Positions 45,478 through 57,800 of a stretch of 64,000 bases of DNA are shown in pieces; within the stretch, counting starts at the first letter, position 1; each line of letters starts with the position of its first letter. The DNA is from Primulina eburnea (lineage: Eukaryota > Streptophyta > Magnoliopsida > Lamiales > Gesneriaceae): positions 25,817,462-25,881,461 of the forward strand of contig NC_133103.1 in NCBI RefSeq assembly GCF_022965805.1, given 5' to 3'. Below the pieces are notes generated by a model that saw only the letters and a list, made by a program, of their open reading frames with translations, was not told the origin of the DNA and did no database searches. The translations under genes and the position numbers were made by a program.

Positions 45478-48400
45478 TTAATATGAAGGTATAATAAAAC
45501 TGTATAGAAAACTCACATCAGCAGAATAGCTCTGGGATCTCTGTCTCATAACTGACTCCGTCTCCCAGGTTGCTTCTTCAATGCCATGACGACTCCATTG
45601 GACTTTCAACAGCGGAATAGTCTTCGTTCTGAGTTGTTTGTCCTTCCAATCAATAATCTGAATCGGTTGCTCAAAATAACTCAAAGTTTCATCGAGTTCG
45701 GCTTTGTCAGGCTGAAGAATATGTGAAGTATGTGGCAGATATTTCCGTAGCATCGACACATGAAAGATGTCGTGTATCCCAAATAAAGAAGGAGGAAGAG
45801 CAAGTCGGTATGCACGATCACCAATATTCTCCAGAATTTCGTATGGACCGATATATCTAGGAGACAAATTTCGACGTTTACCAAATCTGACAATACCTCT
45901 GAAAGGAGAAATTTTCAAAAATACCCTGTCTCCCTGTTCAAACACTAACGGTCGTCGACGTATATTCGCATACTTGGCTTGTCTATCCTGTGCTGTTTTC
46001 ATTCTTTTCTGTATCAGTTTTACTTTCTCAGTCATTTCACGAATCATATCGGGCCCTAATTCTGGTACCTCTGAGATGTCATCCCAATACAGCGGAGATT
46101 TGCACTTCTTGCCATATAATGCTTCAAACGGTGCCATCTCGATGCTCGTCTGATAGCTGTTGTTGTACGAGAATTCACAAAGAGGTAGTGAATCTTCCCA
46201 ACTAGTGCCAAAGTCTAGCACTACAGCTCTCAGCATATCCTCTAATATCTGGATAGTCCGGTCTGACTGTCCGTCTGTCTGGGGATGGTAAGCAGTGCTC
46301 AGATGCAATGTCGTACCTAGAGCTTGCTGCATACTGTGCCAAAAGTGTGAAGTGAATCGTGGATCACGATCTGATACGATCGACTTCGGCACACCATGCA
46401 ATTTGACTATCTCTCTGACATATATCTCTGACATCTGATCATGTCGATACGTCATTCTGTACGGAATAAAGCATGCTGATTTGGTCAATCTGTCAATCAC
46501 AACCCAAATCGCATCACAGCCCCGGGATGCTCGTGGTAACTTCGTAATAAAATTCATGGAAATGTGATTCCATTTCCATTCAGGAATAGATAAACTCTGA
46601 AGTAAACCTCTGGGTTTCTTCCTCTTAGCCTTCACCTGTTGGCAGTTCAAACATTTAGCTACAACTCTGCAATGTCTGATTTCATCTTTTTCCACCAAAA
46701 CTGTGTCTTGAGATTGTTGTACATCTTTCTGCCACCAGGATGAATACTGAACCGACTATAATGTGCTTCTGATAAAATCTGTTGTTTCAAATCTGAAACA
46801 TCTGGCACTACAAGACGGTTATTCACATAAAAAACATGATCATGTACCTGATACTCTGAATGATGTCCTGATCTTACCATCTCAATCGACTTCTGTACAT
46901 TCAAATCATTTTTCTGTGCTTCTTTAATGTGAACAATCAAATCTGGTTCCATTTGAATCATAGCAAGTTGCAACGGTCTATTATCTGTATCAAATGCTAA
47001 TCCAGAAAAACAGAAATCTTAAATCAAATTCGAAACACCTATCGTCGATAAGGATAAAGCACATACATTTCGAATCAAGGCATCCGCTGCTGCATTAGAC
47101 TTCCCTGGATAGTACTTAATTTCGCAATCAGAATCTTTCAGCATGTCAAGCCATCTTCGCTGCCTCATATTCAACTCGGATTGAGAAAACAGATACTTCA
47201 GGCTTTTGTGATCAGAATAAATTTTAAATTTCTCGCCATAAAGATAGTGTCGCCATATCTTCAGTGCAAATACAATAGCCGCCAATTCAAGATCATGAAT
47301 TGGATAACGTGTCTCGTGTGGCTTCAACTGTCTCGAGGCATATGCAATCAAATGTCCTCGCTGTATAAGAATACATCCTAACCCTCTGTGAGATGCATCA
47401 CAATATACAACGAAATCACCAGCACCTGAAGGGATAGTCAATACAGGAGTACTGGTCAGTTGTCTCTTTAACTCCAAGAAGCTAGACTCACAGGCTTCAG
47501 ACCACACCAATGGCGTATTTTTCTGTGTCAATTGGGTAATCGGTTTTGCGATACTGGAGAAATCTTTAATAAATCGTCGATAGTACCCTGCTAAACCCAT
47601 GAAATTGCGTATCTCTGGAACTGATATCGGTCTAGGCCAACTGGTCACAGCTTCAACTTTACTTGGATCAACAGAAATACCGTCTCCATATATGACATGC
47701 CCCAAAAAGACAACCTGTCTCAACCAAAACTCACACTTTGACAGTTTAGCATATAATTTTTCAGTTCTCAAAATTCTCAGCACAGTTCTCAAATGTTAGG
47801 CATGCTCAATCATGTTCTTGGAATATACCAAAATATCATCAATAAAAACAATAACAAAGTCATCCAGATATTTCTGAAAGACACGGTTCATCAGTCCCAT
47901 GAACACAGCTGGAGCATTCGTTAACCCAAAAGGCATGACAACAAACTCATAATTTCCATACCTGGTTTGGAATGTTGTCTTCGGTATGTCTGCATTTCTG
48001 ACTCGGAGTTGGTGATATCCAGATCGCAGATCGATTTTGGAATAAATAGAAGATCCTTGCAACTGATCAAACAAATCGTCGATACGAGGCAAAGGACATT
48101 TGTTCTTCACCGTTGCTTTGTTTAGTTGCCGGTAATAAATGCACAATCTCATCGAACCATATTTTTTGCGAACAACTAGCACTGGTGCGCCCCAAGGAGA
48201 TATACTCGGTCGGATATAACCTTTGGCCAGTAAATCTTCGAGCTGTTCTTTCAATTCTTTCAATTCAATAGGTGCCATTCTATAGGGAACTCGAGATATA
48301 GGAATGGTACCTGGTATAAGATCAATGCCAAAATCTACCTCTCGGACTGGAGGTAGTCCTGGAATCTCATCTGGAAATACATCAGCAAACTCGCATACTA

Positions 48401-50742
48401 CTAGCAGATCTGCCAATGCTGGGCTTGATTTCCGTAGATCTACTGAATAAACAAGGAACCCATATGCTCTTTTTTATAACAGTGGTGTCATCGTCAAAAC
48501 AGGTACTAAGGGAATCCGAGATCTGGAACCCTTACCGTAGAATTTCCACTCGTCAGCCATCTTTGGTCTGAACCTGACAATCTTCTGAAAACAATCTACA
48601 GTGGCTCGGTACTTGGTTAACATATTGATACCGAGAATACAATCAAAATCAGATAACCCAAGCACAATACAATCTAAATCAATCTCATGACCCTCAAACT
48701 GTAGTATACAATGTCTAACCGAAGTCACGGATATAAGAACACTTTCCAACGGGGAAGAAACAGACACTACCGTAGTTAATGATTCGATAGGCAATGAATG
48801 TAATAATGCAAAACGCTCTGATATGAATGTATTAGATGCACCCGTATCAATCAATACATAGGCAGGATAACCGCAAAGAAAACAGTTACCTGCGACAACA
48901 TCGTCTGGTGCATCTTGGGCCTGCTCCTCTGTCAGTGCAAACACCTGAGCTTGTTGTCTAGGAGGCTGGTTCACTGTCTGGCTACCTCTGGCTCGGGGCT
49001 GAGTCTGTGGAGGTGTTGGCTGAAAGGAACAGTTGCCTGCGACAACATCGTCTGGTGCATCTTGGGCCTGCTCCTCTGTCAGTGCAAACACCTGAGCTTG
49101 TTGTCTAGGAGGCTGGCTACCTCTGGCTCGGGGCTGAGTCTGTGGAGGTGTTGGCTGAAAGGAATGGACAGATAATGCTTGCCTCTCAGGCTGAGGTACT
49201 GATGCAGATGATCCTGCACCCTGGAATCTTTGTGAACCTATTTGTAGACAGACTTTGGAAAAATGTCCCTGCTGTCTGCAGATGTTGCATCGACCCATCA
49301 CACCCTGACACTGCTCGGTGGCATGTCTGCCTCCACAAGAACTACAATATACTCCTGTATACTCTGTACCCTGGCCAGGACCCTTCTGTCGTGACCCATT
49401 GGAGCTCGACGAGCTGCTCCCTGATCTCTTGAACTGTTTGCCTTTTTCTTTCAACTGGTCTTTCCTCCCGCTACTACTACCACCACTCTCAAATCTGGGA
49501 GGGGGTTGAATTGAGGGTTGTGGCGGTCTCGGAGTCGGAGCGACGTAGGAAGTGCTTCGTTGACTGAGTAATCCAGCTTCTGCTCCTTTGGCACGGTTCA
49601 AGGCATCTGAAAAGTTGTTCGTTCTACCGATATTTACCAAGGTAAAAATTTCCGGATTCAGGCCATTGATAAACTGGTCCGCAATGGCCTCGTAATTCTG
49701 AAACGTCTGCTTATTCGTTTTCTTAAAACGTGCTAGAATTTTTTTTTAAACCTCACATAGCATCGGCCGAATTGCATACACAAGCATAAAATATTTTTGA
49801 CATCATTTTAAAATAAATCAACCAACCACTTTACCAAATCTAAAAATTACATTTGAATAGTATATCACATACTAAACCTCTCAAAATCTCTCAAAATACA
49901 TAAATAAAATGTCGTAAAAATATCTTTAACACAACTTAAAATCATAAATCATAAACTAGTGCGGAAAACTAGCGTATGTCCTCGGGTTATGTGCACCTCC
50001 AGTCCAGTCAGATCAACCATCAAGACCTCCATTAACATATTATCATAATCAATATCACCTGTATCAATCACACCTAGTGAGTCTAAAGACTCAACACGTC
50101 ATATTCTTGATATCGAATAATATGTAATACAGTTAACATATAACAGTGAAAAATACTTGTACTTAAAATATCGTTTTCATGAAGATGCATAAACATAAAC
50201 ATTTTCATAAAAATTTTCATGATGCATAAAACTTTTAAATAAAAACATTTTCATAATCTTATGCATAAAAATTTTCATATAAACATAAACATATTCATAT
50301 TCATATCCATATTCATATCAACATATTCATATTCATATTGTGTTCATATCAACATAATCATATTCATATTCGTATTCATGTTCGCGTATGTTGAATTCTG
50401 ATCGTTGATTGTGACTACTGAATATGTTGGAAACATATTCCTCGATGTTCAGCTGTCCTGTCTCAAATTGGCAAATTCAGCACCTTAATCTTTTCGGTAG
50501 GACACGGCAAAGAATCGCTGATAGAACTCTGCTTTAAAAACTTTCCAAGTGATCTCTGTGCCACGATGCTCCAATGCTCTCTTCGTGGTAAGCCACCAGT
50601 TCTTTGTAACTTCTTGTAGTTGATGCCCAATAAGTTTAACTCGTCGCTCTTCGGTGTAGTCAAGAGATTCAAATAACTTCTCGATGTCATCGAGCCAACT
50701 TTCACACTCAACTGCACTTTCGGTGCCCTTCAGTGTCGGTGG
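45478..50742 (-). pseudogene. Chromovirus-like pol and most of gag, several lesions
   Basis: From the 5' side: RPPTLKGTESAVECESWLDD (about 50740), FKAEFYQRFFAVSYRKD, a stop, then a gap caused by an LTR fragment at about 49730-50405. Gag resumes with [17 protein letters not shown] and knuckles CSSCGGRHATEQC and [14 protein letters not shown]. Protease is LIDTGASNTFIS (about 48850). Reverse transcriptase has an intact [10 protein letters not shown] (about 47830). RNase H has [11 protein letters not shown] and integrase has [26 protein letters not shown] and TDGQSDRTIQ. The tail ends VQWSRHGIEEATWETES. Stops lie near 50480, 48475, 47793 and 47018, with a frame change near 46680. A tandem duplication sits between knuckles and protease (48895-49155). 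Not functional. Confidence 0.9.
49730..50405 (-). repeat. Truncated LTR fragment inside gag
   Basis: Gag homology breaks off at EEYVSNIFSS (about 50405) and resumes near 49715. The intervening sequence shares the minus-strand motif of GTGTTGAGTCTTTAGACTCA followed by an ATAACCCGAGGACAT-like block with the solo LTR at 54868-57800. It also holds a run of CATATT-type hexamers at 50260-50385. No TG...CA ends or target duplication could be fixed. Confidence 0.5.
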
Positions 50743-50746
50743 TCGA

Positions 50747-52799
50747 TGAAAGAGGATCAGTTTTAAGGTGTTCAAATGCACAACGGAAATTCAAAATTTT
50801 TAATGGCATGAAAACAGAAATTTTAAAAGGAAAAATTTCAGACCTCATGTACTAGCATGTAACATATACAAAAACACAACTATGACATTCATAGAGTGTT
50901 AAGAAATTTTACCTGATGTTTGGCACCAACTTAGTTGTCAAGCAACTAAGCTCTTCAAAGGCAAGAAAATCTACAAGCCTCCTTGGAATCCTTTCTTCAA
51001 AATCAAGCCACCACCAAACTTAAAAGATCCACCTTACACTTGCACTAGAAAATGTATGGCATTTTTCTTTGAGAAGTGAGAGTTTTCTCCAACAATTGAA
51101 GAACAAAAATGGAGAGAATTTTAGATGGGAAATTTCGGCCAAGGGGTGGAATGGGAGAGTGGAAAAAAATTTTCTTGGGGTTGCGAAAAGCTAGAGCTAG
51201 CATGTGCATGCCATGCCAAATTTTTAATCAAAAGTAATCCACAACCCTTCACCTCCCAAGCATGCAAATCAAGTGGGCTTGTAACAATTAAAAAAGGCCC
51301 ATGTACTTTTTAATTTAATTGTCTCAAACATATTTGAGCCCAATTAAACTTTACTTGGTTTACTCAAGCCCATTAGTTAAGTAATTATTTCCAATTGGGC
51401 ACTACAAGGCCCAATGTTATTTAATTAATTCAACACTTGAATTAATTTAATTATTTGGACTCTACTAGGCCCACCAGTGTTTAATTAATTAAACACTTGA
51501 ATTAATTTAATTTAGTCCATAATAATGTTTATGAAAATCATAATTTTAAAACACGTTATTTACTTGGCCAACTTTTAATTTAAGAACATATTCATAAATT
51601 AAAAATTACATTTTCCTTCATAGAATTCATACTTCTATTTTTCCTCAAGCTTATAAAATCCTTTATAAGCTGTTCAACACATTGAACTATTTTACTTCTC
51701 AATGGGATCTAGAAAGCTAGTATTTGTGTGGCCCTCAATGGTTCATTGATACAACTAGCTGTGGGTTCACATCTCCATGTGATTCGAGACTAAACATGTC
51801 CTTATACGAGCATACCCCAATTGCTCCATTCTTAATTATCAACTCCTTGATAACAAGAACGTCAGAACTCCAGTCTAAAAGTACCCAACCAATCATGTTA
51901 AACGCCTAGCAGCATCGCTTACATGAGTACCTAGGTATCAAATGATAGTGCCTGTAAGAACCATTCAATTATGGTTAGCGTACAGTACGGTCCCTTCAAC
52001 TCATATATCCCGACCGATTCGACAACCATTGGTATATCAAGAGTTGTCAATGAATCGATACTATGTGTCATGTTGTAGTTGCATCGATGGTGTAATCTAT
52101 GAAACCCCTTTCATAATTACCACCATACTCTGATCAGAGATTTCAAACTACATACACATGATATCACATAGGATATCCATACCCGAAGGTAAGCGGTGAA
52201 TCCCCGACTACAATGCATTGACTCCTATATGTTTCGACAGAACACCCAACCTTGCCACCTGATGACCCCTTGAGAGTCGGTAAACAAGTCAAAGTGTAGT
52301 GCTAGTACATAGAGTCTCAATGTTGTCCCGAGTCATAAGGACTAATGGTGTACAACCATAAACTAGAACGTTCCCACTCGATAAGTGAGAACCACTTGGA
52401 AAGTCCTTTAGAGGGTTGTTCAGTGCACTCTACCAGGAGCACCTATCTGCATGCTCAGACATCACAATGTCCCCTACCAATGAAACATGGAACTCACATC
52501 GCAGATACTAGTCTCGAACTCGCCTATATCCTTCTTAGCGGCGGCTGAATCGACTAGGAATTGTTTAGAATATACAGTATTGCAAATATGAGTTTCATGA
52601 TACTCATCATATGAGCATCTCATATTCTTTCTAATATTTGTATATTCAAGGAATTTATCTACGCAACTAGCATGTGTATACAGATAAAGAAGTGCCAAAA
52701 CAATAATTTCAAATATTATTAAAATAAAGATTGTTTATACATAGAGTTTAAACATGAACCCTCGGCCAACACTTGGCTCGACGGGCACCTACTCTAACA
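50747..52799 (-). repeat. 3' LTR of the large copia element
   Basis: Plus-strand start TGAAAGAGG and end ACTCTAACA. It differs from 61434-63492 by scattered bases and short indels, so the two copies are related but not fresh. Confidence 0.93.
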
Positions 52800-52813
52800 A
52801 TCTCCCACTTGCA

Positions 52814-54867
52814 CTAGAGCCAACTACCCATATGCTTCAAACCCATCGATTTGCGATGCTTCTCAAATAATGGTCCAGGTAAAGGCTTAGTTAGCGGATC
52901 AGCAACATTATCTCCGGAGCCGACTTTGTCAATCGTGACATCTCCTCTTTCCACTATCTCTCGGAGGATGTGGTACTTTCTCAATACATGTTTGGACTTC
53001 TGATGAAATCTCGGCTCCTTTGCTTAAGCAATGGCTCCCGTGTTGTCACGAAACACCGGGACATGAGCAACTCCTTTAGGAATGACGCCCAACTCTTGGA
53101 CGAAATTCCTTATCCAAACAGCCTCCTTTGCTGCAGTTGATGCAGCAATATATTCTGCGTCAGTGGTTGAATCCGCTGTACTGTCTTGCTTGGAACTCTT
53201 CCAAAAGGCAGCAGCACCATTGAGCATGAATATGAATCCAGAGGTCGACTTCGAGTCATCGATATCGCTTTGGAAGCTAGAGTCGGTATAGCCTTCCAAT
53301 TTCAGTTCCCCACCCCCATAGACCAAGAACAACTTATTGGTCCTTCTCAAATACTTGAGGATGTCTTTCACAGATTTCCAGTGTGGAATACTAGGGTTCG
53401 ATTGATATCTACTCACTACACTTAGTGCGAAAGCCACGTCAGGACGTGTAGATATCATCCCATACATGATGCTACCAATCGCAGATGCATAAGGAATGCT
53501 TGTCATCGCCGCTATCTCTGCATCAGTCTTGGGAGACATAGACTTGGATAGGGACACGCCATGACACATTGGTAGATGTCCTCTCTTGGACTCATCCATC
53601 GAGAACCGCTTCACGATGGTATCAATCTATGTGGACTGGGTGAGACCAAGCAATCTTTTTGATCTATCTCTATAGATCTGTATTCCCAATACAAAAGATG
53701 CTTCACCCAAGTTCTGCATCGAAAACTTACTCGCTAACCATATCTTAGTTGATTGCAACATTCCTACATCATTCCCAATGAGTGGAATGTCATCAACATA
53801 CAGCACCAAGAATGTCGCAGCACTCCCACTGACCTTCTTATACACACAGGGTTCATCAGGATTCTTAGTAAAACCAAACTCTTTGATTGTACTATCGAAT
53901 CTAAGGTTCCAACTCCTAGATGCCTGCTTTAGACCATAAATAGATCTCTGAAGTTTGCATATCATATGCTCACTTCCGACATATGTAAACCCTTCGGGTT
54001 GAGACATGTAAATCTCTTCCTTAATATCCCCATTAAGAAAGGCTGTCTTGACATCCATCTGCCATATCTCATAGTCATACCATGCAGCTATGGTTAGCAA
54101 TATCCTTATGGACTTGAACATTGCAACTCGAGAAAAGGTTTCCTCAAAGTAAACTCCTTGTCTTTGAGTATATCCTTTTGCTACCAATCGCGCCTTGAAG
54201 ATCAATACCTTCCCATCCGCCCCAAGTTTCCTCTTGTAAATCCATTTACATCCTATGGGAACAATTCCCTCAGGTGGATCCACGAGATTCCACACTTGGT
54301 TCGAATGCATGGAATTCATCTCAGATTCCATCGCTTCAAGCCACTTGGATGAATCGGCATCAGATTACGCTTCCTTGAAGGTCATTGGATCACATCAATG
54401 GTTAGGCTCATCATGGCCCTCTTCAAGAAGCAGAACATACCTCATAGGTGGTCTCGAGATTCTCTCGGATCTTCTAGGAGCTTGTATCTCCTCTCTTTGC
54501 TCTTCGGGTGTGGGTTCTATAATTGTGGGTGTCTCTCGAACCTCTTCGAGTTCTATCATCTCCCCTTTTCTATCCAATAGAAATTCCTTTTCCAAAAAGG
54601 TTGCATTCCTAGAAACAAACACCTTTGTTTCTTGGGGATGATAGAAATAATATCCAACAGAATTCTTTGGATATCCAACAAAGTAACATAAAATGGATTG
54701 ACTATTCAATTTATCTCCCACTACCTGCTTCACATAAGCAGGGCACCCCCCATATTCTAAGATAATAATATTTGGGTGGCTTACCCATCCATATCTCATA
54801 TGGTGTCTTGTCAACTGCCTTTGATTGGACATTGTTCAACAACAGTGTCGCAGTCTCAAGCGCATAT
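52814..54867 (-). pseudogene. Ty1/copia pol, second half: end of integrase, reverse transcriptase, RNase H
   Basis: The frame resumes from the upstream half after the solo LTR with YALETATLLLNNVQSKAVDK, then the integrase C-terminal region (FVGYPKNSVGYYFYHPQE). Reverse transcriptase includes IGCKWIYKRKLGADGKVLIF, KTAFLNGDIKEEIYMSQPEG, SIYGLKQASRSWN and the catalytic LYVDDIPLIGND. RNase H has LEGYTDSSFQSDIDDSKSTS and TTDAEYIAAS. After a stop at 53024 the last residues end VADPLTKPLP and then KHMGSWL at 52814. Stops near 54370, 53620 and 53024 show decay. Confidence 0.9.
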
Positions 54868-57800
54868 TGTAACGAACCGTATTCTACACTACTTAAAATT
54901 TGCGGAAAAATTAAAAATTTTCTTAAATAAAAACATTCATACGGTCGTCACTCAACATTCATAAAAATAAATCTCACAATCATCCGTCACCAATAAAATT
55001 TTGCTAAAATAAACTGTCTCAAAACGTCTCACGTTCAAATCAAAACATCAGAGTATTTTAAAAATTTGCATAAACATAAACTTGCGGTCCTCGGGTTTAG
55101 CCTGCCACTCAGCCCAAGCCTGCCCCTTGGTCATCACCTCCTGTCTCCTCAGCATAGTCACCTGCATCGATCAAGTCTAGTGAGTCTAAAGACTCAACAC
55201 GTATAAACTGGAATAACGAGTACTACATATTAAGGTCGCATGCAACTTTAAAATAGGACATACATAATTTGAAACTTGAACTTGCGCATTAAAACTTGAA
55301 CATACGTCCATACATACTTCGACGTGCCATAACTTAAACTTTCATAAACATACTGCATACGTAAACATACATAACTTCATCATTTTGCGTAGAGGATGTT
55401 TCAAAGCAAGTGACCCATAACGTAAAAGAGCCTGATCAGACTATACCACAGTACTGGGCTGACATGGACGTATCCACTGCCGCATACATAAGATCCCTGT
55501 TCATAATTTAACAGGCCAGTTGATCCACGTTCATAATTTAACGCTTCACAACCACGATCTAACCCGTTCATAATTTAACGGGCGGATTGGTCCCCGTTCA
55601 TAATTTAACGATTTCCAATCCTAACATAACTTGGTCACAAGACATTTAGCATACCTCAAAAACTTAACATATTTTATTGCACGTCATACATACTTACTTG
55701 GCGTTGAGGGATTCGTTGGACTTCGATCGGGGCCGTTGCTGCAACATACTAACATAAACTTGTAGGCTCAACTCACATAACTTAACGTAGAAATCATACT
55801 TACTCTCGAGTTCGATCATTACTTAGGACGTTCTAAAATTTCCCATGACACGACCTCGATAATCCTTGCCCTAAATCATGACATCAACCTCAAAACAAAC
55901 TATATTATTTTTCCCAAAAATAGAAGAACACGGACCCCGTACCTACATCTGTGTAGGGGTCCGTGTAGGTACTGGAAGTAGACACCGAAAGGAAGCAAAG
56001 GCACGGACCCCGTGTCAGGGTCCGGGTGAGGGTCCGTGTAGGCACTGGAAAAAGACACTAAGTGAAACCCAAAGGCACGGACCCCGTGCCCTCATCCGTG
56101 TAGGGGTCCGTGTAGATACTGGAAAAAGACGTCGAGGAGAAACAAAGGCACGGACCCCGTGTCAGGGTCCGTGTACGGGTCCGTGTACCCACTGTGATCG
56201 CGAACTTACGAAAATTCTGAACACCCAATGCTTATCCTTCTAGACTCGATTATACGGACCAAGCACCAACACCTCGAGACTCATCCTAGCATACCATAAC
56301 ATAAACCCAAATTGTACAAACGTTTCAAAACAACAGTGTTCGCTCTACGACACCCACGACCCAAAATATGGCAATTGACATCAAACTGTCTCCTACGACT
56401 TCCAATTAGCTCGAGTGCCTATCGACATGAAACGTAACCTCAAAAACACTCTTAACATCATTACTAACATACCCGTACGCAGCAACAATCGCCCGTCGAT
56501 TTCCAACGAAGCCTGCAACTTAAAACTTCAAGAAACGTATCAATAACATAATTTTCTTAAATTTCAGTTTGCGCAGTTGCACGGAAAATATCATAACTCA
56601 CTCATTTTTCGTCCAAAAATTTCGAATCATATATCAAATCGAAGGTATCGAAAATTTCTACGTTTTTTCCGTTGAAAGTTTTCCCAAAATATGAACGGAA
56701 TAATCGCAGTTTTGACATGAACAGTAAAAACGAGTTTTAGATCTAAAAATTTTCCTTCGCAATTGATCCGATTCATGATCCGCTTAAACTACTATCATCA
56801 TACATAACTTTTACGTATAAAAACAATGCAATACAATATATGACTTGATCGACACAGCAAGAACAGATTATACGTGCCTTTATGATGATAACGTTACCGA
56901 AAGACGACACCGAAGCGGAGATGGGAAGAGGCTTGATCCGGGACGAACGTGGCACCGTTTTTCTTGGAAGAAACTAACGAAAATCTGCTGGAAAATATGG
57001 GGGAAGGGGCGGCTCCTCTTCTTGTCTAGAACCCTAGGTTTCTTCTCTCTTTTTAAAATAATAAAAGTTTGAATGATAGAGTGTGTGTGTGTGTGTTTAG
57101 GCATTACAGGTGTGTGTAAAAGTGTGTGTGTGGCGTGTGTTTTGATAATTAGGGAGAGTAAATCTTAGTTTAATAAAATAATTAACTACTAAGTAAAATA
57201 CTAACTCTTTTCCCACTTAAATAAAATCCCAACATTTAAAATAATTGCACACCCACTACACTTTAAGAGTTTTAAAACTCTAAAATTCCTAAATAACATA
57301 ATTGACATGCTAATCCAATACTAATTAAAAAGGTTAACTCCAATAATAAATTAGTTAAAATACTAACTCTACTCATCTTTAAATAAAATCTCCTAATAAA
57401 ATTAAAGTGCACACTTGCTAAACTTTTAAGAGTTTAAAACTCATAAAATCACCTAATAATTAAATTAGACTTAAAAATGCTAAAACTCAATAAACTATTT
57501 AAAATCACCCCCAAACTCAACTTAAAATAAAATACCACATTATCAATTGCCAAAAATTGTCACCGGGTCTTTTCCTCAATCCCGCCTCGAATGATCGTCT
57601 GAAACATGAAACTCGATAAAATATTTTAACGTGCATCACATAAACATAATTAATTTAAAATAATGCATTTTCATGAACCATGAATTAAAACACAACTTAA
57701 TGAAATAAACATGCATTAGAACCATTTAGAAAAACGCATAAGGAATTTAATAACTTGCACGCACGTGGTTAATGTGGATCTCAAATTTCGGGACGTCACA
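54868..57800 (-). repeat. Solo LTR, 2.9 kb, inside the copia integrase
   Basis: Plus-strand ends are TGTAACGAACCG and GGGACGTCACA, with a perfect CATAT target duplication at 54863-54867 and 57801-57805. There is no coding region. It contains a GC-rich array (55925-56190), four copies of GTTCATAATTTAAC (about 55499-55611) and a TG-dinucleotide run near 57083. Its size and ends suit a Ty3/gypsy LTR. Confidence 0.9.
55925..56190. repeat. Array of CACGGACCC...GGGTCCGTG units
   Basis: About four units of roughly 75 bp each contain CACGGACCCCGT facing GGGGTCCGTGTA or a close variant, with ACTGGAAAAAGACAC-type spacers. The facing halves are self-complementary. Confidence 0.87.

Noticed and set aside
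55878..56243. 121-codon open frame
   Set aside because: It is a translation of the CACGGACCC array in the solo LTR.
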